The position numbers and the translations under genes were made by a program. The notes beneath the pieces were generated by a model. It did no database searches and was not told the origin of the DNA. It saw only the letters and a program-made list of their open reading frames with translations. From Chloroflexus aurantiacus J-10-fl (GTDB taxonomy: Bacteria; Chloroflexota; Chloroflexia; Chloroflexales; Chloroflexaceae), in contig NC_010175.1 of NCBI RefSeq assembly GCF_000018865.1, positions 1,426,001 through 1,490,000 of the forward strand: a stretch of DNA of 64,000 nt, in the 5' to 3' direction. Positions 28,248 to 37,293 of the stretch are shown here, in pieces (positions within the stretch are counted from its first letter, which is position 1; each line of letters opens with the position of its first letter).

Positions 28248-28862
28248 ATGGTAACCTCATCACTTCGTCAACGCCTGGGGCGGCGGCTAAGCCCGTTGCC
28301 GTATTATGAAGTCATCGTAGCAGAACCGGATCGACTTCACCTGCGATCATACCCCCAGGCCAACCGCAGTCATGCGCTGCCCTCCTTCATTAGTGGCGGT
28401 TTGCTGATGTTCTTCGCAATGGTGATCCTGATTGCCGGTGTGCTGGCAGCTCTGCAAGAGCTGGGATTTGCGGTAGCCGGTCTGAGTGCGGCGCTGGCCG
28501 GACTGTTGGGCGGACTCGGCATCCAACGGCTTGTGGGTGGGTATGCCATCGCCACGACAACCAACGAGATTTCACTCGATAGCGACACGTTCGTCATTCG
28601 TCAGGTTAGCCGGGTCGGCAGGCCACGTGAACAGCGGATCGCACGTACCGCCATTCGCGGTCTGCGTCTGCGTCCGTATCGAATCGTAACCGGCGGTCTG
28701 ATCAGGCGCCTGCAACCGGTGCTTGTGCTGGAGATGCTGGTTGGAGATGAGGTCTGGATTCTCGACAGCGCAGCCGTCCCGGCAGCTTTACAACCGCTGG
28801 TCAATGCGTTGGCCCTGGCTCTGGCCATGTCGGTGGAGCGAGTACAGGAAGGGCGCAGTTGA
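28248..28862 (+). CDS. Membrane protein of unknown function
   Basis: 204 residues from the ATG at 28248 (TAAGGG upstream). Two adjacent membrane helices (about residues 45-70 and 72-97, rich in Ala, Gly and Leu) are followed by a cytoplasmic-looking beta domain (about 105-190). That domain has the pattern of a small PH-like fold (ISLDSDTFVIRQVSRVGR...TAIRGLRLRPYRI...VWILDSAAVP). Two helices plus a PH-like domain is a common bacterial arrangement, but I cannot assign a role. It is not obviously cotranscribed with anything. Confidence 0.62.
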   Translation: MVTSSLRQRLGRRLSPLPYYEVIVAEPDRLHLRSYPQANRSHALPSFISGGLLMFFAMVILIAGVLAALQELGFAVAGLSAALAGLLGGLGIQRLVGGYAIATTTNEISLDSDTFVIRQVSRVGRPREQRIARTAIRGLRLRPYRIVTGGLIRRLQPVLVLEMLVGDEVWILDSAAVPAALQPLVNALALALAMSVERVQEGRS

Positions 28863-28884
28863 GAAGGGTAGCTGAACGATACAC

Positions 28885-29420
28885 CGCTGGACGCTGGTAG
28901 GGGCGACGCATGCGTCGCCCCTACTGGTACGACAGGAGGCGTAGGGGCACGGCATGCCGTGCCCCTACGCCTGCCCACCGACAACAAACCATCGCCTCGC
29001 CGGTGGCACACCTGAAAACGATACGCATCGTTGATCACCACCTGGGATTAAACCTGGAAGGAGACCCTGACCAACCGCCCTGATGCAGCACCTGCACGAT
29101 GCAGCGCTGGACGCTGGTAGGGGCTACGCATGCGTCGCCCCTACGACCGCCGACGACGAGCCTCCGCCTCGCCAGGTCGCACACCTGAAAACGATACGCA
29201 TCGTTGATCAACACCTGGAATCAAACCCGGCAGAAGACGCCAGCCAACGATCCCCCTGATGCAGCACCTACACAATTCACCGCTGGACGCTGGTAGGGGC
29301 GACGCATGCGTCGTCTCTACTGGTACGACAGGAGGCGTAGGGGCACGGCATGCCGTGCCCCTACCGGCCCACCGACAACAAGCCACCGACGCGCCGGTGG
29401 CACACCTGAAAACGGCGTGC
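28885..29420. repeat. Three-copy array of a REP-containing repeat unit
   Basis: Units beginning CGCTGGACGCTGGTAGGGG start at 28885, 29105 and 29281 (spacings 220 and 176 bp). Each carries one or two perfect or near-perfect 28-bp palindromes: 28897-28924, 28941-28968, 29117-29144, 29293-29320 and 29337-29364. A shared tail includes CACACCTGAAAACG. The middle unit lacks the second palindrome. A single related unit is at 12640-12720 and an inverted one at 14200-14320. No gene is present between 28863 and 29490. Confidence 0.8.
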
Positions 29421-29490
29421 AATGACTGTTATGAAGCCAGATTTGATACACCAGTCTTCAGATAGTCACCTCTCCCCGTGCAATAAACAA

Positions 29491-29520
29491 CCTCTCGCCC
29501 GTCTGATGACGGGCGAGAGG
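29491..29520 (-). terminator. Terminator of the pufLM operon
   Basis: A perfect 13-bp stem (arm CCTCTCGCCCGTC) with the loop TGAT lies 31 bp past the pufM stop. On the minus strand it is followed by TTGTTTATTG. Confidence 0.8.
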
Positions 29521-29551
29521 CCGGGAGGAAGGTAGAGAAGTGTCACGAACG

Positions 29552-30475
29552 CTACGGCAGTGAAACCGGTGGCGTTGGACCTTGCGGATAGTTGATGCCG
29601 GCTTCAATACCCCATTGGAACCAGTTATTGACAAAATCGGGCATTGAGAAGAAGACACCCAATGCACCGGTAATACCGCACAACCAGGCGAACCAGAATG
29701 CCCACAGGTGGATCGAGTAGGCATTCGCGTTAAAGCCCATGCACCAGCGCCAGAAGAGCTGAGCACGCTCGGTACCGGTACCGGGAGCCTGAATCTCATT
29801 CCATTCCTCGTGGGCAGCGTACTTTTCGAGTGCCCAAATGGTACCGGCGTGCATCGCCAGCAACAACGTTGATCCGAGCAAGAAGAAGATCGAGAGCATG
29901 TGGAACGGATTGTAGTAGAAATTGCCGTAACGCACGCTCACATTATTCGTCCAGTCGAGCAGCGCTTTGATGCCGTGGGCCGGCGCTTCCGACCAATCAC
30001 CCATCCACACCGGACGAATGATATAGATCACCAGGTAGAGCGCAATCGCACCGGTGAAGCCGTAAGCCAGGTAGGGCTTAATCCCGAGCGCCTTGGCGCG
30101 GGTATAGATGTGCATATACCACGCGAAGATCGAGACCGTCAGGAAGAAGGTCGCGATGAGCCACCATCCACCCTCATTCAGCGGCGGAAAGCTCAGGCCA
30201 TAGCGTGATGACGGCGGATCGATTTGCAAGACCACAAAGTACTTGGCAAAGGCCACCGGATTGTAATTCACCTGAGCAAACATCACCATCAGCCAGATAA
30301 AGGTAAAGATACCACCGGTGATGTAAGCCACTGCGTTCCAAAAGCCGAGATAGAACGGGCCGAGCTGGCTATCGAAGCCGAAGTTTTCCAGGAGCGGAAT
30401 CTCAATTGGTTTTCCGATCCGACCGCGATCACGACCCAGTTCCAGATCGCCCGGCGTCATATTGATTGTCGCCAT
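29552..30475 (-). CDS. pufM: Photosynthetic reaction centre M subunit
   Basis: 307 residues; AGAGGAG precedes the ATG at 30475, 16 bp after pufL. It forms the membrane core of the type II (quinone) reaction centre with PufL. Five membrane helices are visible. His192 in NPFHML is the special-pair bacteriochlorophyll ligand; His209 and His256 are the expected iron ligands. In ALLDWT, Leu172 stands where purple bacteria have the His that binds the accessory bacteriochlorophyll. This fits the known Chloroflexus pigment set of three bacteriochlorophylls and three bacteriopheophytins. There is no H-subunit gene and no cytochrome or antenna puf gene beside it. Confidence 0.98.
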   Translation of the reverse strand: MATINMTPGDLELGRDRGRIGKPIEIPLLENFGFDSQLGPFYLGFWNAVAYITGGIFTFIWLMVMFAQVNYNPVAFAKYFVVLQIDPPSSRYGLSFPPLNEGGWWLIATFFLTVSIFAWYMHIYTRAKALGIKPYLAYGFTGAIALYLVIYIIRPVWMGDWSEAPAHGIKALLDWTNNVSVRYGNFYYNPFHMLSIFFLLGSTLLLAMHAGTIWALEKYAAHEEWNEIQAPGTGTERAQLFWRWCMGFNANAYSIHLWAFWFAWLCGITGALGVFFSMPDFVNNWFQWGIEAGINYPQGPTPPVSLP

Positions 30476-30491
30476 ACCAGTGTGCTCCTCT

Positions 30492-31427
30492 CTAGACGCC
30501 GCTCCAGAAGGGCAGATTATTCCAGAAATTCCAGAAGCTTACCCAATCCTGCACCGGCCAGCCCGACAGCAAAATGCACAGATCAGCCGACAGGATGCCG
30601 CCAATCGCGAAGATGTACCCTAATCGGTGCACACCCGACTCGCCCACTGAATAGTACTGCACGTCACGGAAGAAGACGTTCTCAATATCGCCACCTTCCG
30701 GGCCACGGTACTGCGCAGCGCTGAGAATGAGCGAGCCGTGGCAGGCCAGCAGCCAGGTTGATGCGAACAGTCCGGTGATGCCGATAGCGTGGAACGGATT
30801 GTAGAAGAAATTATTGTAGCGATAGCCAAAATTCGACACCCAATCGAGGTGGGGCATAATGCCGAGCACGAAGCCTTCGTGCCACATACCGAGGGCTATC
30901 GGGCGAATAACCTGGAGGACTAACCAGGCCGAAAATGCAACCCCGAATGCAATCGGAACGTGATAGCCCATATCGAGCTTCATACTAATATCGACCTGGC
31001 GCATCATCCAGCCGAAGAAAGCAATCGTCGCAAAGAGGACGGTCATCTGCCAGGCAAAGCCCGGTTCACCCGGTGCGGCAAACCCCAACCCAAGTTCGGG
31101 TGGCGGGGGATCAATTCGTCCGGCAAAGAAGTTTTGCGGTATTGAATAGGGACCTTTGAGGATTGTCTCGTTGATGTAGAAATACGAACCGAAGATGATC
31201 CCGATGACCGAGACAAAGCCCCAAAAGCCAACGTAGAACGGCCCTACCCAGAAATCAAAGGGATCGTAACGGAAGATCGCACTAAAGGTTGTGCGCCCTT
31301 TGATCTTGTATTCCGGCTCGATTTCTTCAATCGTCCGCCCTCCCGGTACTCGTGTGGCCCGCGCACCCTCAACGACGGTGAACGAAAAGTCGGGAAAACG
31401 GGGGTCTTTCGCTTTTGCTCTGCTCAT
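30492..31427 (-). CDS. pufL: Photosynthetic reaction centre L subunit
   Basis: 311 residues; GAGGGAG precedes the ATG at 31427. Compared with purple-bacterial L it has an extended N-terminus of about 30-40 residues, as in Chloroflexus. Five membrane helices are present. His193 in MPHLDW is the accessory bacteriochlorophyll ligand and is kept here, unlike in M. His213 in NPFHAI is the special-pair ligand; His230 and His267 fit iron binding. It is first in the two-gene operon, driven by a TTGACA-17-TATACT promoter with an AT-rich 5' leader of about 105 nt. Confidence 0.98.
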   Translation of the reverse strand: MSRAKAKDPRFPDFSFTVVEGARATRVPGGRTIEEIEPEYKIKGRTTFSAIFRYDPFDFWVGPFYVGFWGFVSVIGIIFGSYFYINETILKGPYSIPQNFFAGRIDPPPPELGLGFAAPGEPGFAWQMTVLFATIAFFGWMMRQVDISMKLDMGYHVPIAFGVAFSAWLVLQVIRPIALGMWHEGFVLGIMPHLDWVSNFGYRYNNFFYNPFHAIGITGLFASTWLLACHGSLILSAAQYRGPEGGDIENVFFRDVQYYSVGESGVHRLGYIFAIGGILSADLCILLSGWPVQDWVSFWNFWNNLPFWSGV

Positions 31428-31540
31428 AGCGACTCCCTCTGCTGACGGTTGGCGCGGCGACCGTTCTCACATCGCGCCTTACGGTTGCCCTGACTCGGAT
31501 AACGTGTAATGATAAGCAAAATTTTACCGCCTTTTCGGCC

Positions 31541-31569
31541 AGTATAATACGCCTGATACACATTGTCAA
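31541..31569 (-). promoter_or_regulatory. Promoter of pufLM
   Basis: TTGACA (31564-31569) and TATACT (31541-31546), exactly 17 bp apart on the minus strand, in an AT-rich region. The expected transcription start is near 31534, leaving a leader of about 105 nt in which light or oxygen control could act. An alternative overlapping -10, TATTAT, starts 3 bp earlier in the transcription direction. Confidence 0.8.
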
Positions 31570-31675
31570 GCTATAGGTATCGATATTTAATTTTGCATTA
31601 TGAAGCCTTAAATTGATTTTGCAAACGTCTAATCGATTACCATTCGCTTCTTGCATATAAAACAAGAATAACCTG

Positions 31676-31684
31676 TGGTATACT
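31676..31684 (+). promoter_or_regulatory. Extended -10 before the glycosyltransferase gene
   Basis: TGGTATACT, 32 bp upstream of the ATG at 31717; no good -35 is visible. Confidence 0.45.
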
Positions 31685-31716
31685 GAACCAGGGTTGTCTA
31701 CCAGTGCAGACCGGGC

Positions 31717-32625
31717 ATGTCGATAATGAGTAGTCTTGCCGTTGTTATCCTCAACTACAACCGGGCCGATCTGTTAGCTGATTGTCTGGCCTCGATTGCT
31801 GCTTCGCCAACCCGCTGCGATCTATCGGTGTGGGTGGTTGACAATGCCTCAACTGATGGTAGCGCCGCAATGGTTCGTGAGCGGTTTGGGTGGGTGCATC
31901 TGATCGAGAGTCCGGTCAACGGTGGTTTTTCTGCCGGTAACAATCTGGCGTTACGGCAGATTCTTACCTTACCCGATCCACCTGACTACATTCTGCTTCT
32001 CAATAACGATACCGTAGTACCGCCCGGTGCCCTCGATGGGATGGTTGATTATCTCGACCATCATCCAACGGTCGGCGTCGTGGGACCGAAACTGCTCTTA
32101 CCCGATGGTTCGCTCGATCTGGCCTGTCGGCGCAGTTTCCCCACTCCTGCAATTGCCTTTTACCGCTTGTTCGGGCTGGCCCGCCTCTTCCCGCGCAGCC
32201 GCCGCTTCGCTGCATATAATTTGACTTACCTCGATCCTGATGTGGAGACTGAGGTTGATGCGGTGGTCGGGGCGTGTATGATGGTTCGCACGTCGGTGGT
32301 GCGCGAAGTCGGTCTGCTCGATGAGGCGTTCTTCATGTATGGCGAAGACCTTGATTGGGCTTACCGTATTAAGCAGTACGGCTGGAAAGTTGTCTATTAC
32401 CCTGCGGTAACCGTCTATCATTACAAGCGGGCAGCTTCCAGCCGGCGACCAATTCCGTCAATTCGGGCGTTCTACGACGCGATGCGACTGTTTCATCGCA
32501 AGCATTACGCTGCGACGACCCCTGCATTTCTGAATGGTTTGATCGAGTTAGGAATTACTGTAAAGGAGCTGTGGGCACTTGGCCGCAATCTCCTCCTCCC
32601 ATCCAGGGCGCGCCACGTCGGTTAG
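31717..32625 (+). CDS. Glycosyltransferase family 2
   Basis: 302 residues with a GT-A fold. VVILNYNRADLL and WVVDNASTDGS bind the nucleotide-sugar. LLLNNDTVVPPGAL supplies the metal-binding acidic motif, and GEDLDWAYRIKQYG holds the likely catalytic base region (ED). It resembles rhamnosyl/galactosyl transferases of surface polysaccharide pathways. The start could also be the ATG at 31726. The next gene begins 47 bp before its end, so the two are translationally linked and probably act in one exopolysaccharide pathway. Confidence 0.9.
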   Translation: MSIMSSLAVVILNYNRADLLADCLASIAASPTRCDLSVWVVDNASTDGSAAMVRERFGWVHLIESPVNGGFSAGNNLALRQILTLPDPPDYILLLNNDTVVPPGALDGMVDYLDHHPTVGVVGPKLLLPDGSLDLACRRSFPTPAIAFYRLFGLARLFPRSRRFAAYNLTYLDPDVETEVDAVVGACMMVRTSVVREVGLLDEAFFMYGEDLDWAYRIKQYGWKVVYYPAVTVYHYKRAASSRRPIPSIRAFYDAMRLFHRKHYAATTPAFLNGLIELGITVKELWALGRNLLLPSRARHVG

Positions 32626-34063
32626 AGCGCGCTCCTTGCTGCGTCCGCGGGCGTGGCAGACATTGCTACGTCTGTTACTGATTGTATTCGATATTGCGGC
32701 GCTGAATCTGGCGACGCAGGCAGCGTATGCGCTTGGCGCCGAGTCGCTCGTCAGTGCCGGCTTTCGCCTCCCCGCCGATCCGCTAACGCCACTACGGCTG
32801 AGCGTGCTCGGCAGCATTATCGCACTTATTGTCTTCACCAGCCACGGCCTGTACGAGATGAAGCGTGGTGCCTCACGTCTTGATGAAGCGGTGAAGGTAT
32901 TGACCGCAGTCTCGTTTACGATGGTGCTGGTGATCTTCGTGAATGCGCTGATCGGCGAGTTTGGTGGCGAAGAGATGCCATGGACGCGGGAAATCCTCTT
33001 TCAGGGCTGGTTGTTGGCGGTCGCTGGCTGTCTGACCGGTCGGTTTCTTCATCGCACCTTTGTCTACGTGTTGCGCCGCTTTGATATTGATACCCGGCGG
33101 GTGTTGATTGTCGGTGCCCGTGAGCCGGGCCGTCTGGTCTGGAATACGATCCGGCGGCGACCTGAGTTGGGCTATCGGGTACAGGGCTTTCTTTCCGATA
33201 CCGTACCAATCGGCGATCTGGTCGATGGATTACCGGTATTGGGACGCACCGACCATATTCGTCGGGTGATCCGGGCAACCCGTGCCGATGAGGTGATCAT
33301 TGCGCTCTCCGGTCGTTCCTCGCAAGACCTGCTCGAGGTGATTGCGCTCGCTGAAGATGAATCGGTCGCTATTAAAGTCTATCCCGATACGTTTCAATTG
33401 ATTACGAACAACGAGGTCTCGATTGGCGATTTGCGCGATCTACCGCTCGTCAGTGTTAAGAATGCCGCACTCGACAATCCATGGAACCGTGCACTCAAAC
33501 GTGGGCTTGATCTGGTCGTTGCATCGCTGGTACTGCTCGTCGCTGCCCCGGTCATGCTGTTGATTGCGCTCGCTATTCGGCTTGAATCACGTGGGCCGAT
33601 CTTTTTCCTGCAAGAACGGGTTGGTCTCGATGGTCAGCCCTTCTGGATGATTAAGTTTCGGACAATGCGCCCGGATGCGGAACGGTTTAGCACCTGGACG
33701 GTGCAGAATGATCCACGAGTAACCCGGGTAGGTCGCTTTTTGCGGCGTACCAGTCTTGATGAGTTACCACAGTTGATCAATGTGCTCATCGGTGAGATGT
33801 CTATCGTAGGGCCGCGGCCTGAACAGGCCCGTTGGGTTGAACAGTTCCGCCAACAGATTCCGCGCTATATGCGTCGGCATAAAGAAAAGGCCGGCTTAAC
33901 CGGTTGGGCCCAGGTGAATGGTTTACGCGGTGATACCAGTATCGAAGAGCGCACACGCTACGACCTCTACTACGTCGAAAACTGGTCACTGCTGTTCGAC
34001 ATCAAGATCATTCTGCGCACGATTATCAATTTTATTACCGGTCGGCAGGAAAATGCGTATTGA
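32579..34063 (+). CDS. Exopolysaccharide polyprenyl glycosylphosphotransferase (WbaP/WcaJ-like)
   Basis: 494 residues from the TTG at 32579, chosen because AAGGAG is 10 bp upstream; the overlap with the GT2 gene is 47 bp. Four N-terminal helices (about 25-140) are followed by a Rossmann-like cytoplasmic domain (RVLIVGAREPGR, about 175-290). A further helix and the C-terminal sugar-transferase domain then follow: GPIFFLQERVGLDGQPF, IKFRTMRPDAE, TSLDELPQLINVLIGEMS and IVGPRPE. It transfers a sugar-phosphate from UDP-sugar to undecaprenyl phosphate, the first step of repeat-unit assembly. This enzyme would start the glycan that the GT2 extends. Confidence 0.93.
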   Translation: MAAISSSHPGRATSVRARSLLRPRAWQTLLRLLLIVFDIAALNLATQAAYALGAESLVSAGFRLPADPLTPLRLSVLGSIIALIVFTSHGLYEMKRGASRLDEAVKVLTAVSFTMVLVIFVNALIGEFGGEEMPWTREILFQGWLLAVAGCLTGRFLHRTFVYVLRRFDIDTRRVLIVGAREPGRLVWNTIRRRPELGYRVQGFLSDTVPIGDLVDGLPVLGRTDHIRRVIRATRADEVIIALSGRSSQDLLEVIALAEDESVAIKVYPDTFQLITNNEVSIGDLRDLPLVSVKNAALDNPWNRALKRGLDLVVASLVLLVAAPVMLLIALAIRLESRGPIFFLQERVGLDGQPFWMIKFRTMRPDAERFSTWTVQNDPRVTRVGRFLRRTSLDELPQLINVLIGEMSIVGPRPEQARWVEQFRQQIPRYMRRHKEKAGLTGWAQVNGLRGDTSIEERTRYDLYYVENWSLLFDIKIILRTIINFITGRQENAY

Positions 34064-34234
34064 TGGGATAACCTGCGTTGTTACCGGGTGTTGGGGGTAA
34101 GCCCTGCCCATAGCGGTAGCTCAAGCGAATCCTGTTCCCCAGCAGTTCAGTGCCGAGCCGGGAAGAGGACGAGTCGCACATCACTGCGCGCATACTTTGG
34201 ATTACTCGTAGACCGGGTATACTGCACAGTAGCC

Positions 34235-36067
34235 CTACCGCCCCACACCGCGCACGAAGATGTCGGGCCAGGGTTGGAATGTGGTTGGGATCGTATCCCG
34301 GAGATGAACGGCACCGTCCGCGTACACGGTACGGTAGATTTCCACCCGTAAACCATCACGTGCAGTGTCGGTCTGGCGAACGACACCACTCGGCAGGGTC
34401 GGATCATCGATATAGACAGGGCGGGTAGGGGCCGGCATCCGTTCCAGGATGCGGTATGAATACTCCACCCGTCGGTTTGTCGGCGATCCATACAGCGTTA
34501 TGGTAAGTTGTTGGCGACGGGTGTCCACGGTTCCGGTCAACAGTAACCAGCCACCGGTGTCGTTCACAAACCGCAGATCGTGCACACCGGTAAAGATTGC
34601 AGCATCAAGCCCCGGCGGTTCACCCAGTTCCTCGTACCAACCGATACGAAAGGAATGAGCGTGCCGTTCAGTAATGGGTAAGCCGGCAAAGAAGGCTGCC
34701 CGAAAGACAGTAGTGCTAACCTGGCACAGCCCGCCACCCCACTCTTTCTGCGTGCGGTTATCAATAATCGCATAGCCCTCGACAAAGCCGCGCTCAGCGG
34801 TAACCGGCCCTAACGTGGTGTTGAACGAGAACGTGGCGCCAGGTGGGATCAAGACCCCATCCATCTGGCGCGTGCCGGCCTGAATATTCGTGATCCGGTA
34901 TGGCGCTGAATTGCGGAACGAGCTAACCCCTACGCCGACCGGTGCACTGATGCCCAGCGCAGCCAGATTGTCAGCAGTGACCGGTGGCGGCAGCTCGCGG
35001 AGGGGGAGGGTGACGGTTCGTTCGCTACTGTACAGTACAGCGTTGATACGGGCCATCGCCTCTTCGACAGCCAGACCACGACCGGGGGTACCGGGAGTGC
35101 GGATGCGCAGATTCCCGTCATTCCAATCAACTCTGGGCAGACCACCCTCTTCGCGAAGAGCAGCAGCAATTGGAGTCAATGCGGCACGAATAGCCGCCTG
35201 GTCGATCATAACGGCCATCGCCGGACGACCATCAACTGCGGTCAGGCTGCGCAGCCTGATCCAGGATGCGATCTGATCGAGCGACCACTCCCAGCGACAT
35301 CCCGCTCGACATTGACCGCCCTGACCTTCAAGCTGGATCGGACCGCTGAGCAAGAGACGCAATTCACTGACGGTTGGCGCCAGATCGCTATCACGTACCT
35401 GTGGTTCGAGGATGCGCGTGCGGATGGCAATCTCTTGCGGTTGCAGGCTTTGCACGGCAGCCGCAATATCGGCCAACGTCTCATCGATTAAGGTCTGACG
35501 ACCCCATGCTTCACGACCGACAACAACTGTACTGCCGCGCAGATCAACACTCGCATCAATGGGAGCACGGTCGATCTCGGTGGCGATCATCTGGAGCGTG
35601 GCCTGAGCGACACGCTGATCGAAGGTAAGATGGAGCGGAAGATCGATGCCGTATTGCCAGGTCGCTGCGGCAATTTGGGCATTTACTTCCCATTCCGACT
35701 GATGACCAATCGCGAATGCGGCATCAAGCGCCTCTTCAATCGCCAGGTGCAGGCCAAGGTCTTCGGCTGCCGGTCGCCAGACCTGGTCGTTGAAGTGCAG
35801 GGTTACCGGTGTGGCAAGGAATTCGGCGTAGCGACGGTGCAGTGCGGCCCGCGCTTCGGCGCGGGTCATTCCACCAATTGGCAGGCCACGCACACTAATG
35901 TTGGGGTAGATACGTTCAGCCAACAGCCGGTCACTCAGGATGATCGCGCCGTACCCTAGCAGTATTGCCAGGATGATCAAGACAGCGATCACCAGTAACC
36001 ATTCAATGATCCGCCAAAAGCGCGACCGGTGGCGGTGAGGTATTCCGGCTGGTAGCGAGCGTTCCAT
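34235..36067 (-). CDS. VanW family protein with N-terminal membrane anchor
   Basis: 610 residues. One membrane helix (about 18-42) is followed by two peptidoglycan-binding-like domains (PG_binding_4 type, about 70-340; the repeat LPIGGMTRAEARAALHRRY marks the first). The VanW domain spans about 370-480, with NTTLGPVTAERGF, GGGLCQVSTTVFRAAFFAG and RHAHSF. A G5-like beta C-terminus follows. VanW proteins are cell-wall associated; their exact activity is unsettled, and the name comes from vancomycin-resistance operons, which does not imply resistance here. The gene faces the polysaccharide genes and has its own TTGACA-17-TAGACT promoter. Confidence 0.85.
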   Translation of the reverse strand: MERSLPAGIPHRHRSRFWRIIEWLLVIAVLIILAILLGYGAIILSDRLLAERIYPNISVRGLPIGGMTRAEARAALHRRYAEFLATPVTLHFNDQVWRPAAEDLGLHLAIEEALDAAFAIGHQSEWEVNAQIAAATWQYGIDLPLHLTFDQRVAQATLQMIATEIDRAPIDASVDLRGSTVVVGREAWGRQTLIDETLADIAAAVQSLQPQEIAIRTRILEPQVRDSDLAPTVSELRLLLSGPIQLEGQGGQCRAGCRWEWSLDQIASWIRLRSLTAVDGRPAMAVMIDQAAIRAALTPIAAALREEGGLPRVDWNDGNLRIRTPGTPGRGLAVEEAMARINAVLYSSERTVTLPLRELPPPVTADNLAALGISAPVGVGVSSFRNSAPYRITNIQAGTRQMDGVLIPPGATFSFNTTLGPVTAERGFVEGYAIIDNRTQKEWGGGLCQVSTTVFRAAFFAGLPITERHAHSFRIGWYEELGEPPGLDAAIFTGVHDLRFVNDTGGWLLLTGTVDTRRQQLTITLYGSPTNRRVEYSYRILERMPAPTRPVYIDDPTLPSGVVRQTDTARDGLRVEIYRTVYADGAVHLRDTIPTTFQPWPDIFVRGVGR

Positions 36068-36106
36068 CGCGATGAACAGCTTTTTGATGCGGCAGAATGC
36101 AGTAGT

Positions 36107-36135
36107 AGTCTAACGCCGGCACAGGTTCATGTCAA
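36107..36135 (-). promoter_or_regulatory. Promoter of the VanW gene
   Basis: TTGACA (36130-36135) and TAGACT (36107-36112), 17 bp apart on the minus strand, 40 bp before the start. Confidence 0.65.
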
Positions 36136-36342
36136 GCGAAAAGAATCACGGCGACACGGTGATGTGGCGTGGATGCGAGATGAGTCTCTTCGCCAATACT
36201 TTTCATTCATGTGCTGACACGTCACTCAACCGATGCGCGTCGCACGGCATCATACCGGCTACCAGGCGACGTATGGGGAAAGCTTCACCAGACATCTCCC
36301 ATCCTCACCGACTACCCTTCTATCCGGCTTCCGTGAATGCCG

Positions 36343-36351
36343 TGATATAAT
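36343..36351 (+). promoter_or_regulatory. Extended -10 before nfo
   Basis: TGATATAAT, 45 bp upstream of the nfo start. The remainder of 36136-36342 shows no gene. Confidence 0.5.
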
Positions 36352-36396
36352 TGCAGTATCCGGTACTCGCCGGCACAAAGTGATTAAGGTGACTGC

Positions 36397-37254
36397 ATGC
36401 CGCGATTTGGTGCACACATGTCGATTTCGGGCGGCGTCTCAAAATCGTTTGCCCGTGGTGAATCGGTTGGCCTGGACTCGATGCAGATTTTCGCCAAAAA
36501 CGAACGGCAGTGGACAGCGAAACCCATCTCGCCGGAAGAGGCGACAGCATTTCGGACAGAGCAACAACGTACCGGTATTCATCCGGTCGTCGTCCACGAC
36601 TCCTACCTCATCAATCTGGCAGCGCCAGCCGATGAACTGCGCGAGAAGTCGATTGCAGCGTTCGCCGACGAGCTGGAACGTTGTGCACAACTCGATATTC
36701 CGTATCTGGTGACCCATCCCGGTGCCCATACCGGCATTGGTGAAGAGGCTGGTCTGGCGCGGGTTGCTGATGCGATTTGCCGGCTGTTGGCAGAGGGTGT
36801 CGGCGGTAATACGATGATCTTGCTTGAGACGACGGCAGGGCAGGGGACAGCGCTGGGTTACCGCTTTGAGCATTTGGCCCGCCTCTTCGAATTGATCCCG
36901 TACCACGAGCGGTTGGGGATTTGTGTTGACACCTGTCATATCTTTGCGGCCGGCTACGACATTCGTGATCCCGAAGGGTATCAGACCACATTTGCCGAGC
37001 TTGACCGTCTGGTTGGCCTGACACGGGTCAAATGCTTTCATCTAAACGACTCCCAGAAGGATTTGGGTAGTCGGGTGGATCGGCATGCGCACATTGGGCA
37101 GGGTTGTATCGGTGTTGAGGCGTTCCGTATGCTGGTGAATGACCCACGCTTTGCCGATTTGCCGATGATTATCGAAACCCCAAAAGGCGAGGATATGGCT
37201 GAGGATCGCATGAATCTGGCCCTGCTGCGTTCGCTCGTACAGGGTGCCGAATAG
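36397..37254 (+). CDS. nfo: Endonuclease IV (AP endonuclease)
   Basis: 285 residues; TAAGGTG precedes the ATG at 36397. The TIM-barrel metal ligands are all visible: GAHMSISGG at the start, VVHDSYLINLA, VTHPGAHTG, LETTAGQG, CVDTCHIFAAGYD, FHLNDSQKDLGSRVDRHAHIGQG and IIETPKG. The enzyme nicks DNA 5' to abasic sites using a three-zinc centre. The gene is followed after 39 bp by a ComEA-like gene in the same direction. Confidence 0.97.
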   Translation: MPRFGAHMSISGGVSKSFARGESVGLDSMQIFAKNERQWTAKPISPEEATAFRTEQQRTGIHPVVVHDSYLINLAAPADELREKSIAAFADELERCAQLDIPYLVTHPGAHTGIGEEAGLARVADAICRLLAEGVGGNTMILLETTAGQGTALGYRFEHLARLFELIPYHERLGICVDTCHIFAAGYDIRDPEGYQTTFAELDRLVGLTRVKCFHLNDSQKDLGSRVDRHAHIGQGCIGVEAFRMLVNDPRFADLPMIIETPKGEDMAEDRMNLALLRSLVQGAE

Positions 37255-37293
37255 AGGTATGGATCCGCATCTACAACCGGGGAGCAAACTGTT

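Noticed and set aside
34235-36067. Vancomycin-resistance function for the VanW protein
   Set aside because: No vanA/H/X or regulator genes are near; VanW-domain proteins are widespread envelope proteins.
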